Numbered from the stretch's first letter, positions 1 through 8,505 are shown. The stretch is DNA of 42,006 nt from Desulfallas sp. Bu1-1 (GCF_015594625.1 NZ_JADNRQ010000023.1:1-42006), one strand, 5' to 3'. A program made the numbers and translations. The notes: generated by a model not told the origin, from the letters alone.

Positions 1-84
1 TAATAATATCTAAATCAAGTATTTTGGCCATGATATAAAATCAAGGGGGGTTTTTGAGGTGAAGCTAAAAAAATGCAAAAAAAT

Positions 85-116
85 AAAGCCTGTATTTACA
101 AGGCTTTAAGATTTTT
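85..116 (+). terminator. Rho-independent terminator of an upstream gene
   Basis: The arms AAAGCC (85-90) and GGCTTT (102-107) pair, and the loop carries a further short TGTA/TACA pairing. A T-rich tract (ATTTTT, 111-116) follows. It probably ends a transcript that enters the window from the left. Confidence 0.55.
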
Positions 117-149
117 CGAATGTACTATTGAAGATATGGGAGGTGCGAA

Positions 150-599
150 ATGAAGCCCACCGTTCCAGTCGCCCTTGATGCAGCGCTGCGGGAAGTTAAG
201 GACATGATAAAGACTGAGACAGATGCCCGCAAGAGAATGAATTTGATCTCCCTGGTTACTGTTCTCATTGCTATAAGAAGGGATTGGGATAGTGCTGCCG
301 CAAGCAGGGTGGAAGATATCGAGGCGATGACCAATATTTTTAAGCGTGGTGCTGAGTTAGCGCCAGAACCACTTCGCCAATCCCTGAGCGAAGCTGTGAA
401 CCAAGCCGAACAAAACCGTGGTGACCTACGGATGTCGGCTCTTGACGCTACTCTCGACAGATTGAAAGCAGTTCTTATTGATTTGCAAATCTGGCTTGAG
501 TCCAATGCATCTGAGGAAGGGCAAGCCCTTCTTGAGGAAGTGTATTCTTTCCTCAAGCGCAGGGCGAGTCGACTTGCCATGTTGAAAAAGATGTGGTAA
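150..599 (+). CDS. Small helical protein of unknown function
   Basis: This 149-residue protein is not recognised. The ATG at 150 is preceded by GGGAGGTG, a good ribosome site 5-6 bases upstream. The sequence is rich in Ala, Glu, Leu and Arg, has no Cys, no signal peptide and no membrane segment, and reads as an all-helical cytoplasmic protein. Its Arg/Lys-rich C-terminal end (SFLKRRASRL) could be a surface helix. A terminator-like hairpin lies just before it, so it probably has its own promoter. Downstream is a decayed gene tail, so it does not appear to be part of an operon. The reading frame and start are well supported; no function can be given. Confidence 0.6.
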   Translation: MKPTVPVALDAALREVKDMIKTETDARKRMNLISLVTVLIAIRRDWDSAAASRVEDIEAMTNIFKRGAELAPEPLRQSLSEAVNQAEQNRGDLRMSALDATLDRLKAVLIDLQIWLESNASEEGQALLEEVYSFLKRRASRLAMLKKMW

Positions 600-612
600 G
601 AGCGGCAGTTAA

Positions 613-747
613 TATAGTAATATATTCTTTTCTATACAAAAGCTGTTTGCAGGGTGGGAGGCCTTTGCCTATCTGAAGTACCTCGAAGAAAAACGGGTTA
701 TTGAAAGGAGAGTGGGAGACCGGAAGGTTGTATTCTTATTAAGATAG
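613..747 (+). pseudogene. Remnant: C-terminal winged-helix tail of an MBL-fold hydrolase
   Basis: No intact gene lies between 600 and 934. One frame is open from the codon after TAA (610-612) to TAG (745-747). From about 628 it reads like the end of the small protein at 25562-25831: SIQKLFAGWEAFAYL here against DTQKMCAVLEALAHL there, then LEEKRVIER against LEEKQVIKR, and GDRKVVF against GDQKVIF. That pattern resembles the winged-helix domain that follows the catalytic domain in some metallo-beta-lactamase-fold hydrolases. Only about 40 residues survive and there is no start codon or ribosome site, so this is a relic. The remaining 748-934 bases hold only the ribosome site of the next gene. 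Confidence 0.6.
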
Positions 748-934
748 GTTGACGACGGAAGCTGTATTGGTAAAAATAGAAGTGTTTTTCGAGTAGGGAA
801 AACAATGTTTAGAGGAGTCTTCAAATTTTTTCGGCATTTTAATCTCTGTATTGATAGTGATACTTGCGGATGTGGATGAAGCAGAACTATGGAAGCTTTA
901 GGATCTGAAAGGAAAGGAAAGGAAGGTTTATAAG

Positions 935-2578
935 ATGACAAAATACGGATTAATTGTCAATCCTGAAGATTTATGGGAAATGAGTTTGGGTGATATTTGT
1001 GCCCGGATGGCTGCCAAAATCCCTGACAAAACTGCTATTATTGAACCTAATAGGTCTTGTACTTATAAAGAACTAAACGATATGGCTGACGCACTTGCTG
1101 CCGGACTGGCTTCCATTGGCGTAAAGAAGGGTGACTGTGTGGGGATAATACTTCAATCCTCTATTGAAGCGATAGCCGCTTATGTGGGTGTGGCTAAGGC
1201 GGGAGCGATTACACTGGGTATAAATCCTCGATATAGAGAACACGAACTTCGCTTTTTGCTTGAAAACTCGGGATTATCAACAATGATCACCATGAACCGA
1301 CTAGGTGATTATGATTACATTTCTTTGCTTAAGGGTTTACAAAAGGACATACCATCTTTACACAATTTGGTTGCAATGGAGCCAACCGAACATTCAGATA
1401 TTTTTATATATAGGGATTTGGTCGAAGCGCACAGGGCTGATAAATATAACCATCCTGTGATAGACACTAAAAAAGATCTGATTATATTGATGTATACTTC
1501 AGGGACCACCGGTGTGCCCAAGGGAGCGACGGCTACACACTATCAATATATCAGAAATTCCTCTCAATTTATAGAACGCCTGGGAGTGACAGCGGACGAT
1601 GTGATCCTCACCCAGTTGCCCTGGTTCCATGCTTTTGCCCTTATCCTTTGCTTAAACCTCGGCATTATTACCGGCGCTACTATGGTTATACAGGACCCGT
1701 ATAACCCGGTAGAAACATTAAAAATGATTGAGAAATACAAATGTACAATTCATCACGGTACGCCGGCTATGTTTCTTATGGAACTGAACCACAAGGATTT
1801 TAATAAGTACGACCTTTCCAGCCTCAGGGCCGGTGTGGCATCCGGGGCGGCTTTTTCCTCCGATTTATTGCTCAGGATTAAAAAAGAAATGAATTTAAAT
1901 GTTATTTCAGCGTGGGGTATGACGGAACTATCCGGGGGAGGCTGCTCTACTAAATTATCTGATTCCAATGAATTAAAGACACAAACTGTCGGTTTGCCAA
2001 GTAAGGACTGCAAGGTAAAAGTTTGCGATAGCAATGGACAGGAATTACCGATAGGTGAAGTTGGTGAACTCTGGTTTTGGGGTTGGCTGGTTACACCCGG
2101 ATATTGGAATAATGAAGCAGAAACGAAAAAGCAGATAACCGCTGACGGTTGGTTAAAAACCGGCGACCTGTGTAGAATTTTAGAAAACGGTTATGTGCAA
2201 TATGTTGGCCGGCTAAAGGAAATGATCAACAGGGGTGGATACAAAGTGTATCCAAATGAAGTAGAGGATATTCTTCTTAAACACCCTAAAGTACACGAAG
2301 TTGCTGTAGTAGGAATACCGAATGAAATTCTCGGCGAGTTAATCTGTGCGTGTGTTATTCCCAAAGACAAGAATAATCCCCCGGATATCATTGAATTAAG
2401 GGAACACTGCAAAGATAAAATTGCTGATTACAAGTTGCCGGACGAACTATGTATAATGGATGATTTCCCCAGGACGGCAAGTGGGAAGTTTAGGAAATTC
2501 GGTGACAATGGTATTCGTGACATAGCAATAAACCAGTATCGCCAAAACTATCGCAGTTATATTAAGCATCATAATTAG
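935..2578 (+). CDS. AMP-forming acyl-CoA ligase (ligase 1)
   Basis: A 547-residue member of the ANL adenylate-forming superfamily, which activates a carboxylic acid with ATP to an acyl-adenylate and then to the CoA thioester in the cytoplasm. All core motifs are visible: the phosphate loop YTSGTTGVPKG (near 189-199), AWGMTE (about residue 328), WLKTGDL (near 410), the hinge and CoA region YVGRLKEMINRGGYKVYP (about 427-444), and the C-terminal PRTASGKFRK with the adenylation lysine K518. The ATG follows a GGAAAGGAAAGGAAGG purine run. The next genes encode a CrtC-like protein and a thioesterase, so the acid may be cyclic or aromatic, but the sequence alone does not give the substrate. It is one of four ligases in the window and is not a close copy of the others. 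Confidence 0.93.
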   Translation: MTKYGLIVNPEDLWEMSLGDICARMAAKIPDKTAIIEPNRSCTYKELNDMADALAAGLASIGVKKGDCVGIILQSSIEAIAAYVGVAKAGAITLGINPRYREHELRFLLENSGLSTMITMNRLGDYDYISLLKGLQKDIPSLHNLVAMEPTEHSDIFIYRDLVEAHRADKYNHPVIDTKKDLIILMYTSGTTGVPKGATATHYQYIRNSSQFIERLGVTADDVILTQLPWFHAFALILCLNLGIITGATMVIQDPYNPVETLKMIEKYKCTIHHGTPAMFLMELNHKDFNKYDLSSLRAGVASGAAFSSDLLLRIKKEMNLNVISAWGMTELSGGGCSTKLSDSNELKTQTVGLPSKDCKVKVCDSNGQELPIGEVGELWFWGWLVTPGYWNNEAETKKQITADGWLKTGDLCRILENGYVQYVGRLKEMINRGGYKVYPNEVEDILLKHPKVHEVAVVGIPNEILGELICACVIPKDKNNPPDIIELREHCKDKIADYKLPDELCIMDDFPRTASGKFRKFGDNGIRDIAINQYRQNYRSYIKHHN

Positions 2579-2745
2579 TTAGCTACTGAGGAAGCATGTT
2601 AAGTATTAATGATTGATGCGGTCATTAGAATAAAAAATCTAAGGAGAAAATGTAAGACTAAAGAGAAAGGGGGTACTGGAAGTAGGGAGATGGTGTACTG
2701 AAAGTTTTTGTATATAGAAAAATAAGAAAGATAAGGGGAATTGTA

Positions 2746-3705
2746 ATGGATTTTTCGTATCCCGGAGCGGAAAAGCGTCATGCGCCGATAGATAATAACC
2801 CGAAATGGAGCGAAAGTTACTACTTCGAATTCTATGATCCGAAAAGCACTGTAGGGGGTTTATTTCGCATCGGCATACTTGAGAACTCCCAAATTTCGAA
2901 CATGTGGTTCGTTCTGTTCAAGGATAGAAAGCTTGTTCACAACCGTTTCTGTGCGGCGTCGCCCTATACTTCGAGGCGGATGGCTGACGGGGTCGAGGTT
3001 GCCAACTTGCGTATAACCGGTATTGAGCCTCTGAAAAAAGCGCTGGTTGAGTACTCACTTGATCAATTCTCTATAAGCCTGACATTTGACGCCACGGCGC
3101 CGATGGTCGACACTATTGAGATGACAAGGGGAAAATATGATAAGGAACCGGCGTTCAGACATCTGGAAGGACCGGCGCGGGTTAACGGCACACTCATTTT
3201 GCGGGGAGCGAAAACCGATATAGTAGACGGCTACTGTGTTCGTGATATCAGCTGGGGTGTACGCGACTGGGAGAGGATGGTCTACTACACGCTGAGCTGG
3301 CCTTTTTTCACCAATGGCCAGGTAGCCGTAATTACGCAACCATTATTCGATAAGGGCAAAATGGGCTACATGAGGGCATTTTACGATGGCAAGCAGTGGT
3401 TGCAGATCCGCGAAGTCGAAGATAATATTGAGTTAGCCGTGGACGGGATGGCCGTCAAATCATTGCACTATCGTTTTCGGGACAGCAATGACAAGTTATG
3501 GGAATATACTGCTAAGCCCATCTTTAATTATCTGATCCCAATTGATGGATTTGTAATAAGCATGAATTGGATGGAGTACCGACTTAACGATGGCACGGTC
3601 GGCTACGGGACCTGCGAGTACGGTTTCCGTCTCCCCTGGGATGAAAGCTTTTTACCCCCGGACCGACGAGAAAAGCCTGAGATGAATGGCTCAGGCACAC
3701 GATAG
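2746..3705 (+). CDS. CrtC/AttH lipocalin-like protein (DUF7064/7065-like)
   Basis: A 319-residue soluble protein. Its N-terminal region (ESYYFEFYDPKSTVGGLFRIG, about 23-43) and the later IVDGYCVRDISWGVRDWERM (about 160-180) look like the two-lobed lipocalin-like fold of carotenoid hydratase CrtC, hydroxyneurosporene-synthase-like and AttH proteins, in particular the DUF7064/DUF7065 group found beside acyl-CoA and steroid or terpenoid catabolism genes. I assign the family from memory of these motifs. The reaction is unknown; hydration or binding of a hydrophobic ligand is a guess. No signal peptide or cofactor motif is seen. A decayed close copy lies at 28119-28812, and the N-terminal piece of a more distant relative at 23263. 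The last residues (after PWDESF) differ from the copy because of a one-base length difference. Confidence 0.6.
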   Translation: MDFSYPGAEKRHAPIDNNPKWSESYYFEFYDPKSTVGGLFRIGILENSQISNMWFVLFKDRKLVHNRFCAASPYTSRRMADGVEVANLRITGIEPLKKALVEYSLDQFSISLTFDATAPMVDTIEMTRGKYDKEPAFRHLEGPARVNGTLILRGAKTDIVDGYCVRDISWGVRDWERMVYYTLSWPFFTNGQVAVITQPLFDKGKMGYMRAFYDGKQWLQIREVEDNIELAVDGMAVKSLHYRFRDSNDKLWEYTAKPIFNYLIPIDGFVISMNWMEYRLNDGTVGYGTCEYGFRLPWDESFLPPDRREKPEMNGSGTR

Positions 3706-3720
3706 GATTCTGCCGGAGAC

Positions 3721-3753
3721 AGCAGGGATGACCGGATGGTTACCCTGCTTTTT
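3721..3753 (+). terminator. Rho-independent terminator after the CrtC-like gene
   Basis: AGCAGGG (3721-3727) pairs with CCCTGCT (3743-3749), followed by TTTT. It lies 15 bases after the stop codon of the CrtC-like gene and before the ribosome site of the thioesterase gene. Confidence 0.65.
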
Positions 3754-3823
3754 CGCTAAAGAAATTTTTATACAATTCAGAGATTTTTTGGGTCGCTTTG
3801 ATTAAGAAGGAGGGTTCTTTATA

Positions 3824-4264
3824 GTGGGTTACCAGTATCGTGTATCATTTTCCGATATAGATTATGGTAGGATTTTATTTTACGGAAAAGTATATTCCAT
3901 AGTTGAGAAGGCCAGCGAGGAATTTTACCTGGAACATGGCATTGATTTACGTGACCTGATAGGGAAGCGCCATATCGGCGTTCCCCTTGTTGAATCGCGA
4001 TGCCAATACATTTCACCAATGAAATACTTGGATGTAGTAAATGTCGATCTAGGTGCAGTAGACCTGACAAGAAAAGGATTCCGGCTTTTATTCAATCTTA
4101 GTGTTTTGCCCGAGGGGAGATTGGCAGCGGCGGGTTATTTAAAATTCCGCTTTGTTAATACAAAGGAATTTAAAGGTATTGAAATTCCCCATGAAATTGA
4201 AAAACTTTTTTCGAAGCTTGTTACTTTAGAACCGCTGTTTGATCCATTTCAGGTTCAAAAGTAA
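3824..4264 (+). CDS. Hot-dog fold acyl-CoA thioesterase (4-hydroxybenzoyl-CoA thioesterase-like)
   Basis: A 146-residue single hot-dog domain. The N-terminal motif VSFSDIDYGRILFYGKVYS matches the D-x-D-x-x-G-x-x-x-F/Y pattern of the YbgC/FcbC family, whose Asp is the catalytic residue (here D11 or D13). These enzymes hydrolyse acyl- or aroyl-CoA to the acid and CoA, relieving CoA trapping. The start is GTG at 3824, ten bases after AAGGAGG (3807-3813). A terminator separates it from the gene before, but it sits in the same strand series as an acyl-CoA ligase. Downstream lie antisense transposon scraps, so the operon ends here. The family is fairly sure; the substrate is not. Confidence 0.8.
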   Translation: MGYQYRVSFSDIDYGRILFYGKVYSIVEKASEEFYLEHGIDLRDLIGKRHIGVPLVESRCQYISPMKYLDVVNVDLGAVDLTRKGFRLLFNLSVLPEGRLAAAGYLKFRFVNTKEFKGIEIPHEIEKLFSKLVTLEPLFDPFQVQK

Positions 4265-4299
4265 AAACTCTGCCATATAGAGAAAGTAAAGAGTTTCGG

Positions 4300-4572
4300 T
4301 GAACTACGTAGGTGCGGTAAGGACATTTACGGAAGTTTTTCTCCAGAGGGAAGAGAAATACATACTTAATAGGTTTATTCTTGAGTTTGTGGATGTCGAG
4401 CTTGTCTCGTCCCTGGGTCTGCCCGACATAGATCCAGTTTGCCGCGCGGTAGCAGGTTCCATGAAATCGGTTTTGTTCTACGATGTTTTCCATCAAAACA
4501 GGCCGATAGGCATATAGCTCCTCCCAATCAGAGGCAACCTGGGCGGCTAAAAAGCTGAGAATAGCGGTTTGA
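4300..4572 (-). pseudogene. C-terminal fragment of a DUF4338 (DruA-like) transposon protein
   Basis: On the minus strand one frame reads AILSFLAAQVASDW, then YAYRPVLMENIVEQNRFHG, TCYRAANWIYVGQTQGR and KYVFLFPLEKNFR. The GTCYRAANWI and FPLxxxFR blocks are the hallmark of the DUF4338 family, which is common in mobile elements and includes the DruA protein of Druantia. Only the last third is present. It begins abruptly where an IS66 fragment on the same strand ends, and in a different frame, so the two were joined by deletion or recombination. No start or ribosome site belongs to it. Confidence 0.75.
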
Positions 4573-4837
4573 GGTCTTAACCTTCACCTCTTCTAAAACC
4601 TTCCAGCCCGTCTCGTCGGACTGCCTCAAACCAGTAGACCGGCAATGGGCACGGATAGCTTCGTAGAGGGATGCCGGCAAAAAGGCCACCTGCTGGAGCA
4701 CTCCTACCAGGGTACCTTGGGACATATCCAGTCCTTCCATATGCAAGGCGGTTTCGATTCGGTGTAAGGGAAGGCCTAGTACGAACTTCTCTATCAATAG
4801 CCGGGCAATGAATCCGGCAATAAATAGTCCTTTACAA
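4573..4837 (-). pseudogene. Internal fragment of an IS66-family transposase
   Basis: The minus-strand translation contains RLLIEKFVLGLPLHRIE, then the segment GLDMSQGTLVGVL and QSDETGWKVLEE. This matches the middle of IS66 transposases, and the DET is the first acid of the catalytic triad. Both the N-terminal part and everything after the first catalytic Asp are missing. The right edge abuts, almost base for base, the stop codon of the 4Fe-4S protein gene at 4832. The left edge runs into the DUF4338 fragment near 4573. Confidence 0.75.
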
Positions 4838-5884
4838 TTTTTTTGTGGCTGTAATTCTGGCGACCAGTTCACCCGTGGTAGCCGGCGGTGGCTGGTGATT
4901 TGCGCGTTTTTCCAGGCGCAGCGCGCCGGTAGGGCAGGTGGATACGCAAAGGCCGCAGCCGATGCACTTTTCAGGGTGAAAAACGGCATGGTCACCCTCT
5001 ATGTTTAGCGCCTTGACCGGGCAGCGTTCCTCCGCGCATATCCCGCAGCCTGTGCACAGGGAACCGTCCAGCCTGGCCTGGTAGCTGGATTTGGCCACGG
5101 CATTCGTGTAGTTGTGCTCGGTGATTAGCCTCAGGAAGTGGCAGCAGCAGGGGCAGCAGTTGCAGAGGAAAAGCAATTTATCGGCAGCGTTGTTGCCGGT
5201 GTGCACCAGCCCCGCTTCCTCCGCCCGCTTAAGCACCTCCACGGCCTCCTGGAGGGATATTAACCTGGCCATTTCCCTCTCAGCCAGAAAACTGGCCGCC
5301 CCGTCAAAGGCAAGACACACGTCGAGGGGCTTGTCGCAGTTGCCGGCGGAAATCCGGCAGGCGCAATTGGCGAGGGCTATTGCTTTGGTTCTTTCCATCA
5401 TTTTTGAGGCCACTTCAAAGGGGAGTATTTCGTATTCTTCCGTCAGCGCCTCTTCAGCCGGAAAAACCCTGGTCCAGGGGGGGCTGGCTGAGGCCAGCTC
5501 AGCCGCCATAGCCCGCATGTAATAGGCGTGCCAGAGTTTGGCAAGCCTTTTCAGTGTTTCACCGTCCACGCCCTTTATGATCGGATACTCGAACAGCCCC
5601 GGGTAGTTGGGCAGCAGCGCGTAGGCAGGCTGGCCGTCCAGTTTTTTGGCCAGCACTGAGCCCCTGTCGGCCATGGCCTCCAGCTTTTGCAGCGCCTCTT
5701 TCTCCGGCATGCCGGCCCTGCGGGCTATCTCTCCCGCCGTTCTGAGCTTGAAGTCCATCAGGGCGGCCAGTTCCACCTCCCCCGGTGGAAAAAGTATTTT
5801 CAGTATTTCCAGGAATTCTTCGCTCGGAGGGGCTCCCATGGGGTGGGTGTCCAGGGTTTGCTGGAGCTTATGGTAATGATGCAT
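4832..5884 (-). CDS. Cysteine-rich 4Fe-4S protein with N-terminal helical/HTH-like region
   Basis: A 350-residue protein with three visible parts. Residues 1 to about 110 are helical and resemble a winged-helix domain (AALMDFKLRTAGEIARRAG). A middle part has two unusual Cys groups: CACR with further Cys about 8 and 15 residues on, and later the cluster CNCCPCCC. The C-terminal part is a two-cluster ferredoxin domain. Its second motif is the standard C-x2-C-x2-C-x3-CP, but the first has four residues before the last Cys (CTGCGICAEERCP). I chose the ATG at 5884 because GAGGAGG lies eight bases before it; an upstream in-frame start has no such site. It is probably a cytoplasmic electron carrier or redox sensor. 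No specific partner is evident; the minus-strand flavin oxidoreductase remnant upstream is dead. Confidence 0.7.
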   Translation of the reverse strand: MHHYHKLQQTLDTHPMGAPPSEEFLEILKILFPPGEVELAALMDFKLRTAGEIARRAGMPEKEALQKLEAMADRGSVLAKKLDGQPAYALLPNYPGLFEYPIIKGVDGETLKRLAKLWHAYYMRAMAAELASASPPWTRVFPAEEALTEEYEILPFEVASKMMERTKAIALANCACRISAGNCDKPLDVCLAFDGAASFLAEREMARLISLQEAVEVLKRAEEAGLVHTGNNAADKLLFLCNCCPCCCHFLRLITEHNYTNAVAKSSYQARLDGSLCTGCGICAEERCPVKALNIEGDHAVFHPEKCIGCGLCVSTCPTGALRLEKRANHQPPPATTGELVARITATKKL

Positions 5885-6007
5885 AAAGTTGTCCTCCTCT
5901 TTGAGTTTAATCTCTCGGAAAACCAAAAGTATATTTTTAGAAATATTCCTACCTAAATCACTGCAAATACTCTAACCATATGATAATGGTCTTGCGACCG
6001 CGCCCGG

Positions 6008-6592
6008 TTATAACTGCCCGGCCAAATCAAAGCCTTCCCTGATGGCTTCGGTGATTTTCCTGGGACTGGCGGCATCTCCGATCACATGCAGTTCCGCCAC
6101 CTTCTCACGCAACTGGCCTTCCAGTTCCCTTACAGACTGGGAGCCCACTGTCAGTACAACCGTGTCGGCGGGAACCAGGGTCTCCTGCCCGTCCCTCTCT
6201 ACGACGACACCGTTACTGTTCACCCGTTTCACCCTGACCTGGTCTATTACATTAATACCCAGCCGTTTGATGTTCTTCATCACGACCCAGCGGGTGCTGC
6301 TGCCGATGTCTCTGCCAATGCCTTTCAATAACTCTAAAATAGTCACATTTTTTACGCCCCTGTTTAAAAGCTGCATCAGGGTTTCGTAGGATTCCGCCTC
6401 ATTCACCATAAGAAATTTAAGTATATCAGCGCTTAATGTCCCTATCTCCGCAATGGTTATAGCGGTTTCACAGCCCACCGCGCCGCCGCCGATGACAACA
6501 ATATCGCGACTTCCAAACTGCCGATTCTTACAGGCGACAACAGCATTAACATTGTTTATGACCTCCTCATTTGACAAAATAATCAACACCAC
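6008..6592 (-). pseudogene. C-terminal third of an old-yellow-enzyme/2-enoate or dienoyl-CoA reductase
   Basis: The 194-residue frame starts at a poor GTG and reads straight into a dinucleotide-binding fold, DIVVIGGGAVGCETA. It then continues with KGIGRDIGSSTRW and ends with HVIGDAASPRKITEAIREG. The same blocks occur at the C-terminus of the intact reductase at 21187-23217 (VVIVGGGAVGVETA, KGIGKDIGPSSRW, LIGDARKPRKMLDAIREA). The FMN barrel, the 4Fe-4S motif and the first nucleotide fold are all missing. Just upstream a separate start (GGAAGG then ATG at 6605) opens a 12-codon frame that stops at once, so the promoter and leader of another gene seem to have been fused to this tail by deletion. 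It is very unlikely to be functional. Confidence 0.8.
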
Positions 6593-6640
6593 TGATTTCA
6601 GTCATTGCACCTTCCCACATACCAAATCAGGCTTGTTTAT

Positions 6641-6656
6641 AGCAAGAACTATGCCG
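6641..6656 (-). promoter_or_regulatory. Sigma-54 (-24/-12) promoter
   Basis: Read on the minus strand, CGGCATAGTTCTTGCT has GG (6655-6654) and GC (6643-6642) exactly ten bases apart, close to the consensus TGGCAC-N5-TTGC. It shares the core GGCATAG-N3-TTGC with three other sites in this window. It points at the flavin-oxidoreductase remnant, 50 bases downstream. The rest of the 6593-6843 interval shows nothing else I recognise; in particular no copy of the 46-bp element is present. Confidence 0.7.
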
Positions 6657-6843
6657 AGTCTATTTAGCAGGGCGGGCAATCCTAATGGGATAAGATAACT
6701 TTTTAATAATTCTATATATGATCGTAAACGCATTATGTTGAAACTTCCCAATTGGTTGGCCGAAAGCCTCCCTTTTCTTGGCGTATTCAATGGCTCCTTT
6801 GTGAACTAAGCGATTCCATTAAGTCAAATTGGGTAACCTTATT

Positions 6844-8367
6844 TTACTGAATATACTTTATCTTACCAAACCTTTCTTTTAACTCTCGCTTAAGTATTTT
6901 ATTGCTGGCACTTTTAGGCAGTTCGTTAACGAAAAATACAACCTTTGGCTTCTTATACCCCGCGAGCTTTTCCGCGCAAAATTCAATTACTTCTTTTTCC
7001 GTCAGGTTGGTTTCCGGTCTAGGAACTACTACAGCTCCGACTATTTCTCCCCAAAAATTATCTTCAATCCCGATTACCGCTGCTTCGAGAACTTTGGGAT
7101 GAGTATAAAGCACATCCTCAACCTCTTTGCAGTAGACATTTTCGCCACCGCTAATGATCATATCTTTTTTGCGATCAACAAAATACAAAAAACCATCCTC
7201 GTCAAGTTTGCCCAAATCTCCGGTACGTAGCCAGTCACCCCAAAAGGCTTCTTTGGTTGCCTGACGATCGTCATAATACTCTTTCATGACATTAGGAGCC
7301 CTTAAGCAAATTTCTCCAACTTCTCCACAAGGTAGTTCCAACCCATTTTCATTCATTATCCGGACTTCTACGTTAACGTGCGGCTTACCGACACTGTCCA
7401 TTTTTGTGGGAAAATCGTTCACCTTGAGTCCGGTTGCTGTAGAACACTCCGTTAAACCATAACCGTTCCATAATTGTGCTTCGGCAAATAAATCGCTTGC
7501 TTCCTTTAAAAGTTCCACCGGCACAGTTGCTGCACCCATAGTTAGTTTTTTTAGGGAAGAAACATCATATTTCTTGTAATGGGGGACATCTTTAAGCATT
7601 GTAAACATTGTAGGTATCAAGACCGTGAGAGTAACCTTTTCTTTTTCAATCAGTTCAAGAAATTGATTGGGCCTGTATTTATTCATAATAATGTTTGTGG
7701 CTCCCACAAAAACTACAGCTAATGAACGATGAAGAGCAGCCGTATGAAACATTGGCGAGGGAGTCAAGGCTATATCTTCTGAGACGTAATTGAAAGTGGT
7801 CATTATGTTAATACAACTAAAGATTTGTGCCTTGTGAGTCAAGACCGCGCCTTTTGGTTTCCCAGTTGTTCCCGAAGTATACATAATCATGGAAATATCA
7901 TCATCATCAAGATTAATTGGGGACCTTTGCGGAAGAGATTCATTTAGTAAAAATGTATAGTTCTGATTTGGATCTTGACCAACAGCAATGCATTTTTCTA
8001 GTTTTGTTTTTGTGAGCAAAGTTTCAATAGTTACTGAAAATTCTGCATCGTGGATAAGAAACTTAGTGCCGCTTTGGTTTAAAATATATTCTAGCTCAGC
8101 TGGTTTTAAGCGGTAGTTTAATGGAATTAGAACTCCTCCTGCCCTGGCGACTCCAAAAACGCATTCTAAAAATTCAGGGCAATTATATAATAATACACCC
8201 ACCTTATCACCTTTATGAATTCCCATGGAAAGCAAAGCGTTAGCAAGGCGATCGGCGTTTCCATTTAGTTTCTGATAGGTGAATTTTCTATTTTCGTAAA
8301 TAATTGCTATCTTTTTGGGGTATTTACTTGCTGCCCGTTCGAGAATATAACTTAGGGTTATTTTCAT
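6844..8367 (-). CDS. AMP-forming acyl-CoA ligase (ligase 2, long-chain FadD-like)
   Basis: A 507-residue ANL-superfamily ligase. Motifs in order: MYTSGTTGKPKGA (about 157-169), the adenine-binding WNGYGLTECS (near 292-301), WLRTGDLGKLDEDG (about 381-394), DRKKDMIISGGENVYCKEVE (about 399-418), and PKSASNKILKRE with the catalytic lysine K490. The organisation is typical of fatty or medium-chain acyl-CoA synthetases and the length is normal. The ATG at 8367 follows GGGAGAG. It is the last gene of the AOR cassette, 138 bases after the alcohol dehydrogenase gene. A 12-bp hairpin lies between the two, so it may be expressed at a lower level. In this context it probably activates the acid made by the AOR. 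Confidence 0.92.
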   Translation of the reverse strand: MKITLSYILERAASKYPKKIAIIYENRKFTYQKLNGNADRLANALLSMGIHKGDKVGVLLYNCPEFLECVFGVARAGGVLIPLNYRLKPAELEYILNQSGTKFLIHDAEFSVTIETLLTKTKLEKCIAVGQDPNQNYTFLLNESLPQRSPINLDDDDISMIMYTSGTTGKPKGAVLTHKAQIFSCINIMTTFNYVSEDIALTPSPMFHTAALHRSLAVVFVGATNIIMNKYRPNQFLELIEKEKVTLTVLIPTMFTMLKDVPHYKKYDVSSLKKLTMGAATVPVELLKEASDLFAEAQLWNGYGLTECSTATGLKVNDFPTKMDSVGKPHVNVEVRIMNENGLELPCGEVGEICLRAPNVMKEYYDDRQATKEAFWGDWLRTGDLGKLDEDGFLYFVDRKKDMIISGGENVYCKEVEDVLYTHPKVLEAAVIGIEDNFWGEIVGAVVVPRPETNLTEKEVIEFCAEKLAGYKKPKVVFFVNELPKSASNKILKRELKERFGKIKYIQ

Positions 8368-8446
8368 GATGCTTCTCTCCCTGATATAAATTTGAAGAAT
8401 TTAATTTACACCCCCGGAAAGCCTTTGTTGAAAAGAAGAATAAAAG

Positions 8447-8484
8447 TATCAGCCCGCTTTACCTAATCTGTGAGCGGGCTGATA
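8447..8484 (-). terminator. Strong hairpin after the alcohol dehydrogenase gene
   Basis: TATCAGCCCGCT (8447-8458) and AGCGGGCTGATA (8473-8484) form a perfect 12-bp stem with a 14-base loop. On the minus strand it is followed by CTTTTATTCTTC, a weak T tract. It lies 22 bases after the stop of the alcohol dehydrogenase, so it is either a partial terminator before the ligase gene or an mRNA-stabilising structure. Confidence 0.65.
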
Positions 8485-8505
8485 TATCAATTTAAAATCC
8501 CAAAT

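Noticed and set aside
4299-4517. A 72-codon + strand frame after the thioesterase gene
   Set aside because: It runs antisense to the DUF4338 fragment, whose minus-strand translation is clearly family-like; the + frame is its shadow.
4300-4572. DUF4338 fragment as part of a Druantia defence system
   Set aside because: Only a C-terminal third remains, joined to an IS66 scrap, and no other Druantia gene (large helicase, DruB-D) is nearby; a transposon origin is simpler.
5959-5982. Possible fifth sigma-54 promoter on the minus strand before the 4Fe-4S gene (TGGTTAGAGTATTTGCA)
   Set aside because: GG and GC are eleven bases apart instead of ten, and the CATAG core is missing.
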